Made by a program: the position numbers and the translations under genes. Positions 29,361 through 37,588 of a DNA stretch of 64,000 bases are shown here, piece by piece. Location: the NCBI GenBank assembly GCA_026671195.1, contig JAPOHD010000029.1, positions 212,342 through 276,341 on the forward strand. Direction: 5' to 3'. Under the pieces are notes generated by a model. That model made no database searches. It worked only from the letters and a program-made list of their open reading frames with translations, and had not been told where the DNA came from. This stretch comes from Draconibacterium aestuarii. Its GTDB lineage: Bacteria; Bacteroidota; Bacteroidia; Bacteroidales; Prolixibacteraceae. Numbering within the stretch: position 1 is the first letter of the stretch; every line of letters starts with the position of its first letter.

Positions 29361-29980
29361 CATTAGAAGACATTAAAATTTACTTGCCTAAATTTTTGTC
29401 TTCATTGTCTGAAAAAGAATTATTTGAAAGTATCTCAGAATTCCCAGATAGTCTAGACCAAAGATTTTACACTAATTACCTGAAAAAGGAACCTGTTATT
29501 TATCAAGGCGATGGAATTAATGATTTATTGATTATAAATCTGCCGAATCCAGAAATAAAACCAGCCCCAGGAATAATATTATCAAATACGTGTGATATTG
29601 ATCCAACCAACGACAGACTATTTCCATCTCAGATTATGTACGCCCCTATATTTAATCTTGAAAAATATCAGTCTATTCTGTTTGAAAAATCAAACAAATC
29701 TAATCAACAGATCTTAGATCATATAAAGGCAATCAAAAATCAAGAAATAACTCAGATATTCTATCTACCGGAGTCACCAGGCACACTTTCTGAATCATTA
29801 GTTTTTCTTGATCGCATAATTAATTTTCCAAATAACATGGTAGATAGAAACAAAATTACTACGCAACGAATATTTACACTTAGTGATTACGGCGCCTATC
29901 TTTTTGTGTTAAAATTATCTATTCATTTTACAAGAATCAAAGATCAGGTTGAAAGAAAAAGTACCTCTATTACTGAATAA
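29357..29980 (+). CDS. Unknown protein with a TCDI motif, third gene of the TIGR04255-like operon
   Basis: 207 residues from the ATG at 29357 (MTLEDIKIYLPKFL); this start is chosen because it overlaps the preceding stop as ATGA. The middle has a pattern YQGDG..., then IILSNTCDIDPTND and IMYAPIF, reminiscent of small bacterial proteins with a hydrophobic strand followed by (S/T)xxCD(I/L). I cannot name the family. The conserved-looking Cys-Asp pair is the obvious candidate functional site. No membrane segment. Confidence 0.65.
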   Translation: MTLEDIKIYLPKFLSSLSEKELFESISEFPDSLDQRFYTNYLKKEPVIYQGDGINDLLIINLPNPEIKPAPGIILSNTCDIDPTNDRLFPSQIMYAPIFNLEKYQSILFEKSNKSNQQILDHIKAIKNQEITQIFYLPESPGTLSESLVFLDRIINFPNNMVDRNKITTQRIFTLSDYGAYLFVLKLSIHFTRIKDQVERKSTSITE

Positions 29981-30082
29981 AAGATTCGATAAATCAACTA
30001 ACTGATAAATCTAGAAGCTTCTTTAGAAGTGACCGGACACCATTTTTATATTTCTGATGAATATTAGAATTTATTTAGATAA

Positions 30083-30922
30083 ATGAAAAAGATACACCCA
30101 GACTATTTCTATTTACCAGAACAATTCTGGAAAAAACATGAATTGTGTGTGTACCTCATTGGCCAAGTGGAAGAATTCATTTTGAAAGAAGAATACATTG
30201 GCTTAAAAGTTTTCTCTCTAAATCTTGAAAACGAAAAAGATACACCCAATAGAAATGAACACATTTTTGATTTTCTAATCCGCACGAAAAGAAAAGACTA
30301 TTATGAAAAGCTGGTAACCTGTCAGGTTTTGCATGGATTAATTATCGACATGTGTTATTTCATACAAGAAGCTCTTACCTGTTCAAAAAAACAAAGAACA
30401 GTTGTAACCTTTGCATTGTTAAGGAAACCCTTTGTATATGACTTAATTGTTGTATTAAGATTAATGTTTGAAGATGGGTTTATTGAGAAGTTTAATGAAG
30501 AAGATGACTTTGACTCAACCGGTTTAAATAAGGATGAAAAAATAGTTCTACTTGAAGAAGCCACTAAATATACGTTAACAAAACCTATTACAGAAATAGA
30601 AATGTATGAGTTCATTTTTGACACAAAAAACCCCAATAGCATAATAAACCTTTCCAACAAAGCCTTACATCCATCAACTACAAGAAATCAAAACAACAAA
30701 ACGGGTAAACAGAATTTAAATTTCGCTTTTTCCGAGAACGAGGATATTCAAAGATATTGGCAATACATATATTCAGTTTTACCAATGGTACTAACATATC
30801 TTGTTGAGATTATCGAAATATTTGTGTTTAGCTTGCTTGAAATTGATTCAAAAATATATTCTGCAAGAATTGAAGATAGAGCCCAAAAACTTATTGAGTT
30901 GACAGGTGTCAAAATTGAATAA
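30083..30922 (+). CDS. Unknown protein in defence-like cargo block
   Basis: 279 residues, no recognised domain. It is rich in predicted helix, with a hydrophobic C-terminal stretch (VLPMVLTYLVEIIEIFVFSLL) that could be one membrane segment or a helix-bundle core. It stands alone on the plus strand 102 bases after the three-gene operon and converges with the AbiC-like gene, five bases from its end. Its own promoter is not evident. Confidence 0.65.
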   Translation: MKKIHPDYFYLPEQFWKKHELCVYLIGQVEEFILKEEYIGLKVFSLNLENEKDTPNRNEHIFDFLIRTKRKDYYEKLVTCQVLHGLIIDMCYFIQEALTCSKKQRTVVTFALLRKPFVYDLIVVLRLMFEDGFIEKFNEEDDFDSTGLNKDEKIVLLEEATKYTLTKPITEIEMYEFIFDTKNPNSIINLSNKALHPSTTRNQNNKTGKQNLNFAFSENEDIQRYWQYIYSVLPMVLTYLVEIIEIFVFSLLEIDSKIYSARIEDRAQKLIELTGVKIE

Positions 30923-30927
30923 CGGAT

Positions 30928-31812
30928 TTAGCTCTCTGATTTTTCAGATTCATTTCTTACATATGCAGAATCTTCATAAAACGTTACATGTGATAAGTCT
31001 GCCAATTCATCAAATCCGAGATTGTTAAACAAGGAATATTTCTCAATTAATCGCTTAAATTTTTTATTCGTGGCCATATATAAAGAATTGTAAAACAACC
31101 ACAATAGTTCATAAGCAGATAACTGCGCCCCCAACAAACTTATAAACTTGCACTTTTCTTCAAATTCTTCTATCGATTCAGTATTCTCTGTAAACTGAGT
31201 ACTATCCACCAGCGTCAATATTTGATACAAATTACTGAAATAGTGGTCAAAATCATTTCGATGTTTCTTATACTCAATTCCGTAGCTATTAGATATATCT
31301 ATAATCGTTTCATCATTTGCCAATTGTTTCCGCAATGCCGAATAATGCAACTCAAATACATCCCTTCCCTTATAGTCTATCATTTCAATTACTCTTGTTG
31401 GCTCGCTAAAAGGAATATTTTTCCCGATTATTCGAGCTTCCTCAATTTGGCAATCAATATTATTCACAATATCATGATGCAAGGAAAGCATATTAAAGAA
31501 AGTATTCTCAAACCGTTGTAACCTTAAGGTTAGGTTCTGAGTCTTAAACTCTTCCCTGGTTTCAGCTAATTCATCTCGTTGAAGTTTTAATTCCCGGCTT
31601 TGAAGAAAGATGGTTATGATTATACCGGCAAAAGCCAATCCCGAGAATAGCGAATTAACTACACCAAACATATCTCCAAATACTCCTCTACGATTACCAT
31701 CAAAAGCAAGTAAGATAAAATTGGAAGCCCATAGGATTATTACAATAATTGCCGACACCCAAATAATTTTTTTAATTGAAACTTCCTTTTTTGAGGATTC
31801 AGATTTACTCAT
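30928..31812 (-). CDS. Putative phage abortive-infection membrane protein (AbiC-like)
   Basis: 294 residues. Two membrane helices near the N-terminus (about 13-35, IIWVSAIIVIILWASNFILL; about 46-66, SLFSGLAFAGIIITIFLQ) are followed by a coiled-coil-like SRELKLQRDELAETREEF and a cytoplasmic helical domain with FENTFFNMLSLHHDIVNNI and GRDVFELHYSALRKQL. This order matches the putative phage abortive-infection (putAbiC) family. Such proteins are thought to stop infected cells supporting phage growth; mechanism unknown. It is the clearest defence gene in the element. Confidence 0.8.
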   Translation of the reverse strand: MSKSESSKKEVSIKKIIWVSAIIVIILWASNFILLAFDGNRRGVFGDMFGVVNSLFSGLAFAGIIITIFLQSRELKLQRDELAETREEFKTQNLTLRLQRFENTFFNMLSLHHDIVNNIDCQIEEARIIGKNIPFSEPTRVIEMIDYKGRDVFELHYSALRKQLANDETIIDISNSYGIEYKKHRNDFDHYFSNLYQILTLVDSTQFTENTESIEEFEEKCKFISLLGAQLSAYELLWLFYNSLYMATNKKFKRLIEKYSLFNNLGFDELADLSHVTFYEDSAYVRNESEKSES

Positions 31813-31884
31813 ACGTTCAGATTAGTTGTTTTCATCAAACTTAGCTATTTTTGATCATAAGATTACAGATCATAAGTTTTTATT

Positions 31885-32514
31885 ATGCGTATCACCAATT
31901 CACAAAAAAAGTATCTAGCAGACCTAACCCACAAGAGCAATCTAAAAGTCAACGACTTTATTGTAACTGGTCAGTACAAAGAATTCAAGGTAAAGTACAA
32001 ATATGACTTCTACTCTTTTTCTATTCGAAAATCGAAGCAAGACGAATATTTGCGAAACATCTATCCCATAGATAATACCAATGGTTTTTCATTGTCTTGC
32101 AATTGGGGTCAAACTGTCAAGCGGTACTCAGATTGGGCACAAGCATTGGGAAAGGAACTAAATACACCAACTGGTTGGGAAACAATGGATAGTGACAGCT
32201 ACCTAAACACAAACAAATCTGACTTTGATGAATTTTTCTCGGATTATGAAAAGAAGCAATTAAGAAGCAATATAAATGAATTAAAAGACCGAATAAAGAG
32301 CTTAGATATAACTCAAGATTCACTAAACATTATTGAATATAAACTTGATGATTTAGACAATAAACTTGATGAGTTAAGAAAGTTTGACTGGAAATCTCTG
32401 TTCATCGGTACAATAGTAAATTTTAGTATAACTTTAGCTCTTGAACCTAGCATTGCGGCGGATATTTGGATGCTAATAAAAGATATATTCTTCACACATA
32501 AGATTCTGACTTAA
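31885..32514 (+). CDS. Unknown protein with coiled coil and C-terminal membrane segment
   Basis: 209 residues. The N-terminal 110 residues form a small mixed domain; residues about 113-165 are a coiled coil (LRSNINELKDRIKSL, YKLDDLDNKLDELRKF), followed by a hydrophobic segment (SLFIGTIVNFSITLALEPSIAA, about 167-190). A sensor domain, coiled coil and single C-terminal anchor is a layout seen in standalone membrane effectors, but no family is recognised. It is divergent from the AbiC-like gene (72 bases) and two bases upstream of the next gene. Confidence 0.65.
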   Translation: MRITNSQKKYLADLTHKSNLKVNDFIVTGQYKEFKVKYKYDFYSFSIRKSKQDEYLRNIYPIDNTNGFSLSCNWGQTVKRYSDWAQALGKELNTPTGWETMDSDSYLNTNKSDFDEFFSDYEKKQLRSNINELKDRIKSLDITQDSLNIIEYKLDDLDNKLDELRKFDWKSLFIGTIVNFSITLALEPSIAADIWMLIKDIFFTHKILT

Positions 32515-32516
32515 TC

Positions 32517-32816
32517 GTGATCACGCCCAAAAAATACCAACAAGCTAAGCGACAAATCGAAAAGGCTAGAGCAACAATCCGGGAAGCTGAAGAAATTATT
32601 AAAGCCTACGAAGCCCAGGAAGAAAAGGCCAAATCAAAAAGACTTCTACTGCTAAGAAAAAACGATTATGTAGAATATATTGGCGGTTCAAATTCAAGGG
32701 TTCTGACAGTTGGCAGAAAGTATCGACTTACGAGCGAATCTTTTAATGGCCGGCTGGCACTAATTAACGATAGTGGTAACCGTATGATCACTCGGCCAAA
32801 ATATTTTAAGTTTTAA
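32517..32816 (+). CDS. Small coiled-coil protein with SH3-like tail
   Basis: 99 residues starting at a GTG, two bases after the previous stop, so probably cotranslated. Residues about 5-45 are a charged helix (KRQIEKARATIREAEEIIK), and residues about 48-99 look like a small beta-barrel (DYVEYIGGSNSRVLTVGRKY, LALINDSGNRMITRPKYF). No family named. The pairing with a coiled-coil membrane protein suggests that the two interact through their helices; inference. Confidence 0.6.
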   Translation: MITPKKYQQAKRQIEKARATIREAEEIIKAYEAQEEKAKSKRLLLLRKNDYVEYIGGSNSRVLTVGRKYRLTSESFNGRLALINDSGNRMITRPKYFKF

Positions 32817-33080
32817 ATACTCCAGTATCTAAATAATTCTGATTCTGAACGATCCCTATATGTAAAAGATATGACCTGGTCACACCCAAATTAATCCAGA
32901 TACAAGATCCCACCCCAATATTTTTTCTGATACTTTCCAGCAAAAAACACAGCTAACACCAATAAAAATATCGGTAATCGATTTAACACATTGCTCCAGT
33001 ATCCTAAAAATATACTGCAATTTAAACTTCAAAAACTTTTCTTCAGACGCCACCGTAACAGCATAATAAAATACGTGGCT
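32817..33080. other. Noncoding stretch in cargo block
   Basis: AT-rich sequence with no convincing gene, hairpin or promoter. An open frame beginning at 32991 runs into the region annotated as a degraded T9SS tail, but its first 30 residues are not protein-like. Confidence 0.4.
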
Positions 33081-33378
33081 ATGAGTAGAACTAAAATTTG
33101 CATTCTCCCAAAACTAAATAATTATGATAACCCTAAAGGTAAACGGTTTGTTTACTTTTCATTTAGCATCCCAGCAAAAAAGGTCACAATCAAATTCAAG
33201 CCAAATACTTTTGCTAAACTTGTTATTACCAATAATAATGATCAAAAGTGTATTATACAGTTATTAAACATGGTATAAATCAACGACAAATTAATATCGA
33301 AAAACTATGTACAGGAATCTATTTTGTGAGTTTTAAAAATCGAAGCAAAGCAATAACTCTTAAGCTATTTGTATAATA
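33081..33378 (+). pseudogene. Degraded C-terminal type IX secretion sorting domain (frameshifted)
   Basis: From 33081 one frame encodes about 65 residues ending FAKLVITNNNDQKCIIQLLNMV and stops at 33278. The other frame then continues from about 33280 with NQRQINIEKLCTGIYFVSFK and ends KAITLKLFV before two stops at 33376. Joined by a single frameshift, this reads like the Type-A T9SS C-terminal signal (strand, then IN(I/L)xxLxxGIYFV, then a basic hydrophobic end). No secreted cargo domain remains upstream. It appears to be a fossil of an earlier surface protein gene carried or captured by the element. Confidence 0.4.
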
Positions 33379-33443
33379 AATACATTTTAGCTGTTGCATT
33401 CATTAGTCTTATCAATTTAAAACTAAATTTTCAGCAGAGGAGA

Positions 33444-33989
33444 TTATTTTTTAGGAGTCCAAATAAAATGTTCGGCAATAAATTTCATCATGCTTTCTGT
33501 GTCATTTACATCGAAAGGTCTACTTTCTATTTGAAATTTTAAGGATTCATTTGAATCTTCAATTTCTTTTGCTTTCATTTTTACAAACTCAACTTCCTCC
33601 GAATTTCCCCAAAGACCTAATGCAAACCTTTCCAATAAATTATGTGTTTTTAATGCGTCAATTAACTGTTTTTTATCTTTCAATTGCTCTTCTAAAAGTT
33701 TTGATATTTGTTTTTTAAGCTCTTCGTTTTCATTTATCAAATTAGTGATCTCGGAACTATGACTTCCACCTTCTATTTCAAATAATTCATTGAATGATAC
33801 ACCTAAGGCAACAGCGAACTTTTTCCCAAGTTCTATTGAAATATTTTCTGTGATGCCATTCTCAATATTTGCAATAGCGGTGTCAGAAATGCCAATCATA
33901 TTAGACATTTCTTTACGGCTAAATCCTTTTGATTTTCTTCGATTTAATAACTCCTTACCTCTTTTAATAACCTGTTCGCTATTTTTCAT
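33444..33989 (-). CDS. XRE-family helix-turn-helix regulator (element repressor)
   Basis: 181 residues. An XRE/Cro HTH covers about residues 10-70 (GFSRKEMSNMIGISDTAIANIENG), followed by a coiled coil (about 80-115, INENEELKKQISKLLEEQLKD) that probably dimerises it, and a C-terminal helical region. It is transcribed divergently from the excisionase-like gene; two palindromes in the gap are likely operators. By analogy with other integrative elements it should repress excision and replication genes. Confidence 0.88.
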   Translation of the reverse strand: MKNSEQVIKRGKELLNRRKSKGFSRKEMSNMIGISDTAIANIENGITENISIELGKKFAVALGVSFNELFEIEGGSHSSEITNLINENEELKKQISKLLEEQLKDKKQLIDALKTHNLLERFALGLWGNSEEVEFVKMKAKEIEDSNESLKFQIESRPFDVNDTESMMKFIAEHFIWTPKK

Positions 33990-34062
33990 GTGATAAAAAT
34001 AGCAAGAAATGTTTGTTTATTCAAGTTTACTAGGGACTTATGGGATATAAAAAACAATTATT

Positions 34063-34099
34063 ACAAGTATTCTTGTTGTTTGTTTACAAGTTTTCTTGT
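34063..34099. promoter_or_regulatory. Paired palindromic operators for the XRE repressor
   Basis: ACAAG-TATT-CTTGT (34063-34076) and ACAAG-TTTT-CTTGT (34086-34099) are perfect 5-bp inverted repeats with 4-base spacers, centres 23 bases apart, i.e. about two helical turns, allowing cooperative binding on one face. They lie in the divergent promoter gap between the XRE gene and the excisionase-like gene. Confidence 0.75.
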
Positions 34100-34180
34100 T
34101 TTTGTAATTTCTTTTTTACAATATTTGTTGTAATTAATGAAATGAAATCAAATTTCAACAAAATGTAAAACTCAGTAATT

Positions 34181-34453
34181 ATGGAAAATGAAAGAGTAAT
34201 TATCGCAACCGACAGCAAAACATTAAAAAAAGTCCTTAGTGATTTTTTCAATCCGATTTCAGAATCAAATTCAGTTCCTGATTTTGAAGATGACAAGTTA
34301 ACACAACCACAGGCCGCTAAACTGGCCGGGATCTCAATTCCCACGCTTAAAAAAGAAATAAGAGCTGGGAAATTCAAAGAGTACGAATTAGGCAGAAAAC
34401 GATATCTGCTTAAATCGGAATTACTCAAAGCATTACGAACTACAAATCTTTAA
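34181..34453 (+). CDS. Excisionase-like helix-turn-helix protein
   Basis: 90 residues. The C-terminal half is an HTH_17/MerR-like winged helix: LTQPQAAKLAGISIPTLKKEI followed by the wing GKFKEYELGRKRYLLKSELL (quoted as two blocks). Such proteins act as recombination directionality factors or regulators. It is the first gene to the right of the XRE operators and starts the replication-module operon. Confidence 0.82.
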   Translation: MENERVIIATDSKTLKKVLSDFFNPISESNSVPDFEDDKLTQPQAAKLAGISIPTLKKEIRAGKFKEYELGRKRYLLKSELLKALRTTNL

Positions 34454-34464
34454 TTTTTTCAATC

Positions 34465-34719
34465 ATGGATAAAAATTCACCCGACCTTTTCGAAAAATTA
34501 TTAGTAGAAAAACTTTCAAAAGAAAATGAACTGCAGTACCTACTTGACGATTACCAGGAAAATGCCGTAAACCTTATGTTAGCACATGACATATGTTGTA
34601 ACTACACCGATATGTCCGAGTTAGATGAGCGACACCAAATCGCCATTTCTACACTATGGAATACAATACATGCTTTTTTACAAGCAGGTCATAAAGGTTT
34701 TAAAGTTGTAAATAAATAA
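34465..34719 (+). CDS. Small unknown protein of the replication operon
   Basis: 84 residues, acidic and helical, no membrane segment and no recognised domain. Eleven bases after the excisionase-like gene and four bases before the next gene, so it is part of the same operon. Confidence 0.6.
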   Translation: MDKNSPDLFEKLLVEKLSKENELQYLLDDYQENAVNLMLAHDICCNYTDMSELDERHQIAISTLWNTIHAFLQAGHKGFKVVNK

Positions 34720-34723
34720 TTTA

Positions 34724-34942
34724 ATGGCAGAAGAAACCGTTTTCCGCAAGTTTGTTAAACTGGCAATGGAGTGCCAAACACGCAATACTAAAGCGAAATA
34801 CAACAAACTTATAAGCGAACCCCTTTCGCCGGTCACTATTGTATTTATCGCCCAATTACGTGAAGAGTACAACGATTTTATGACCGATTGTACTGCACTT
34901 CTTAAAGCCGAAGAAATTTATCGTCAAACCCAATTAAATTAA
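34724..34942 (+). CDS. Small unknown protein of the replication operon
   Basis: 72 residues, helical, no recognised domain. Its stop codon overlaps the ATG of the following ATPase gene (TAATG at 34940-34944), so translation of the two is coupled. Confidence 0.6.
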   Translation: MAEETVFRKFVKLAMECQTRNTKAKYNKLISEPLSPVTIVFIAQLREEYNDFMTDCTALLKAEEIYRQTQLN

Positions 34943-36729
34943 TGGACTATAAAGAATTAATCCCGGATAGTGAGAATCCTTCGGAAGATCAGAAAAAGAA
35001 CGGATTTTTTATTGAAGGTGGTAAATATTTCCTGGAAGAAACGCGAGGTAGAGGAACCCGCAAAAAGGAGCTTTCTAATTTTGTTATGCAAAGTATTTTT
35101 CACTTAAATAATGGTACCAATAATTCAAAACGCATAATAAAAATTCAGCGGTATACAGGCGAAATAAGTTTTATCGAGGTTTATTCTTCAGAAATGAAAC
35201 ATGCAACTTTTGAAACATTTCTGAAATCAATCAGGTGTACTTTTATTGGTGGTACGGAAAACCTCAACTTAATATTTGCTCGCTTAATGGATGACGAAAA
35301 CGAAGCCTTTTATATTGACGTTTTAGGCTGGATCCCGGAACATAATATTTATGCTTTTGCAGATTCAGTAATTACACAATCGAACCAGGTAGAAAAAGTG
35401 AACGAATTAGGTATTATCACTGATGCAAACGAAAACAAAAGCTATTATCTTCCTTCGTTTGGCATTGCCAATATTAACGATGCTGGCCACGATACAAACC
35501 GGCTCTATAAGTTTCGGGCTGGCAACTTAAGCTTCGAAAGTTGGTCACAATACTACTTTCAGTCGTTTGAATCGAACGGAATAATCGGAATCCTTTTCCT
35601 TATCCTATCTGTTTTTCGTGATATTGTGTTTAACCAGGTTGGATTTTTCCCTTTTCTATTTTTGCATGGCGATTATGGAACCGGTAAAACATCGTTTGTT
35701 GAGCGTTTGCTTTCCGTTTTTGGAAAAGACACAATAGGAACAGCATTAAACAATGCCACTATTACAGCTTTAAGCCGTATAGTTTCCACCCGGCTTAATT
35801 CCTTATTCTACTTTAAAGAATATACTTCGGATACCGAAGAAAGCGCCCAAGACTTTATTTTAACAGCCTACGATGGTGCCGGGCGAACTACAGGAGTAAA
35901 ATCAAATGATAACCGGACACAAAGCCTGGTAATCAAATCAGGAATTATTTTGGATGGGAATGAATTACCGGTTGAAAAATCAGCCGTTTTTTCTCGGATG
36001 ATTTTAGCCTCATTCGAGAAACAAAATTTTTCGGACGAACAAAAAGAAGCTTTTGAAAAATTAAAAAGTGAAGCTGAATTTGGACTTGGAAATATTTTGC
36101 TCGAAATTCTGAAGTACCGTGAGCTATTTGCCACTAATTTTAAAGAGGCATATAGCGAAAACCTGAAAAATTTAAAACAATCTGAACTTTCAAAAAATCT
36201 CCGCGAGCGCATGTTGAATCATGTTGCCTTATTACTTGCACCGGCAAAAATACTAGACGATAAACTAACATTTCCATTCTCCTTCAAAGAGGCTACTCTT
36301 CAAATTATTGATCGTGCCTTAAATCAAGATGAACTATTAAAGGAATCAAATGCAGTTACTGTTTTCTGGAATGCAATTGCCTATGGCATTCGTAATGCAA
36401 CAGTGAATCAATACGATGAAGGATTAAATAATAGCAAAGCTGATTTTCGTGTGAAGTACGATAGTACCGGGGATGGAATTCTACAGATTAAATACCCCAA
36501 TTTATATCCAAAATATGTGTCGTATTGCAAAAGCAACAATATCAAATTTTTAGATAAAAATAGTCTGAAAAGTTTATTGACCTCAGAGGCAAACAAATCT
36601 TTTATTAGGAGTTCACAGCAAAATAGAGGGAGTGCATATACTGATTTCAATTTCGGCTCTTGTTATCAGTTTGCATTTCAACAAAAAGAAAAAGGAATTG
36701 AGGTTAATGAAGTAGAATTATATATGTAA
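34942..36729 (+). CDS. P-loop ATPase of the element's replication module (DUF927/helicase-like)
   Basis: 595 residues. A Walker A motif is visible at residues 243-250 (GDYGTGKT) and a Walker-B-like SLFYFKEYTSD follows about 35 residues later. The N-terminal 200 residues are a separate mixed domain (FIGGTENLNLIFARLMDDEN). The arrangement resembles DUF927 and primase-associated helicase proteins of mobile elements, whose likely job is unwinding DNA at the element's origin. Its stop codon lies within the first repeat of the iteron cluster. The family name is my best guess; the ATPase call is firm. Confidence 0.75.
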   Translation: MDYKELIPDSENPSEDQKKNGFFIEGGKYFLEETRGRGTRKKELSNFVMQSIFHLNNGTNNSKRIIKIQRYTGEISFIEVYSSEMKHATFETFLKSIRCTFIGGTENLNLIFARLMDDENEAFYIDVLGWIPEHNIYAFADSVITQSNQVEKVNELGIITDANENKSYYLPSFGIANINDAGHDTNRLYKFRAGNLSFESWSQYYFQSFESNGIIGILFLILSVFRDIVFNQVGFFPFLFLHGDYGTGKTSFVERLLSVFGKDTIGTALNNATITALSRIVSTRLNSLFYFKEYTSDTEESAQDFILTAYDGAGRTTGVKSNDNRTQSLVIKSGIILDGNELPVEKSAVFSRMILASFEKQNFSDEQKEAFEKLKSEAEFGLGNILLEILKYRELFATNFKEAYSENLKNLKQSELSKNLRERMLNHVALLLAPAKILDDKLTFPFSFKEATLQIIDRALNQDELLKESNAVTVFWNAIAYGIRNATVNQYDEGLNNSKADFRVKYDSTGDGILQIKYPNLYPKYVSYCKSNNIKFLDKNSLKSLLTSEANKSFIRSSQQNRGSAYTDFNFGSCYQFAFQQKEKGIEVNEVELYM

Positions 36730-36989
36730 ATATTGTAAATAATGTAAATATATTCTATTTAATATCTAGTTATCAATTTATTACACATTTACATTGCATT
36801 TACATGATTTACATTGAAAAAATAGAGTGAAATCATGCATGTAAATATTGTAAATGATGTGTAAAGCAACTTAAAAAACTGAATTTCTGCATATTAAGAG
36901 CATTATCTACTATTCTGCATTTACATCGAAAAACGTTCATAAAATACAGTTATACAATAATTTAGACTAAAACATTTACAGTATTTACA
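36725..36989. repeat. TGTAAAT iteron cluster, candidate replication origin or operator
   Basis: Eleven exact copies of TGTAAAT or its complement, plus one variant, occur in 265 bases. Forward: 36725, 36734, 36743, 36840, 36849 and TGTAAAG at 36860. Reverse: 36787, 36798, 36807, 36919, 36974, 36983. The first three are spaced exactly 9 bases apart; most others 9 or 11. Groups of three alternate in direction. The cluster fills the gap between the ATPase gene and the primase N-terminal gene, where an iteron-type origin or an autoregulatory operator would be expected. Confidence 0.75.
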
Positions 36990-37036
36990 TTTTTTGAACT
37001 AGATACCATTGATTCTCTGCCAAAAAAATTAGATCG

Positions 37037-37588
37037 ATGAAAAAACAGCCACAATTTAGCTATTACGATGCACCGGTTAAAAACGTAATTCCGCGCAAAA
37101 CAATCACCTTTGCAGATGTATATCGTGCTTTAAGCGGCAACTTCTTAAAAGAGCATACACAACAATTGAGGTTAATAGCTGATAAGACCAAAAACAGGGA
37201 GTTTAAAGCCACTTATTTTCCTTACGTAACTTTCTCAGGTACTTTCAGCAAACGCAACGAAAAAGGCTTAATTCAACACTCAGGGCTTATTGCTTTAGAT
37301 TTCGATCATGTGGAAAATGTTCAAGCTCTAAAAAACAAATTATTGCTTGACAACCACTTTTATACAGAACTTCTTTTTATATCTCCAAACGGCAACGGTA
37401 TAAAATGGATTATCAAAATCGATACTTCAAGAAAGTATTCTCATGCCGATTGGTTCCAAATATTATCCAATTATATAAAAAGTACATACGAAATCGAGGT
37501 GGATAAAGCCTGTAAAGATGTTTCCAGGGCAACATTCCTTTGTTACGATCCTGATGCTTATATAAATCCGAAATACCTGGTAATATGA
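37037..37588 (+). CDS. BT4734/BF3469-type primase N-terminal domain protein
   Basis: 183 residues. The core matches the N-terminal domain found in VirE/BT4734-like replication proteins of Bacteroidota: YFPYVTFSGTFSKR, LIALDFDHVENV, LLFISPNGNGIKWIIKI and SRATFLCYDPDAYINP. The Asp-x-Asp in LDFDH and the GNGIKW block suggest a primase-polymerase-like active site. In many elements this domain is fused to a PriCT domain and helicase; here it is a separate gene whose stop overlaps the next start (ATGA at 37585). Confidence 0.85.
   Translation: MKKQPQFSYYDAPVKNVIPRKTITFADVYRALSGNFLKEHTQQLRLIADKTKNREFKATYFPYVTFSGTFSKRNEKGLIQHSGLIALDFDHVENVQALKNKLLLDNHFYTELLFISPNGNGIKWIIKIDTSRKYSHADWFQILSNYIKSTYEIEVDKACKDVSRATFLCYDPDAYINPKYLVI

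Noticed and set aside
32991-33080. First 30 residues of the open frame that leads into the T9SS-like remnant
   Set aside because: Low-complexity and basic; the recognisable part begins only after the ATG at 33081.
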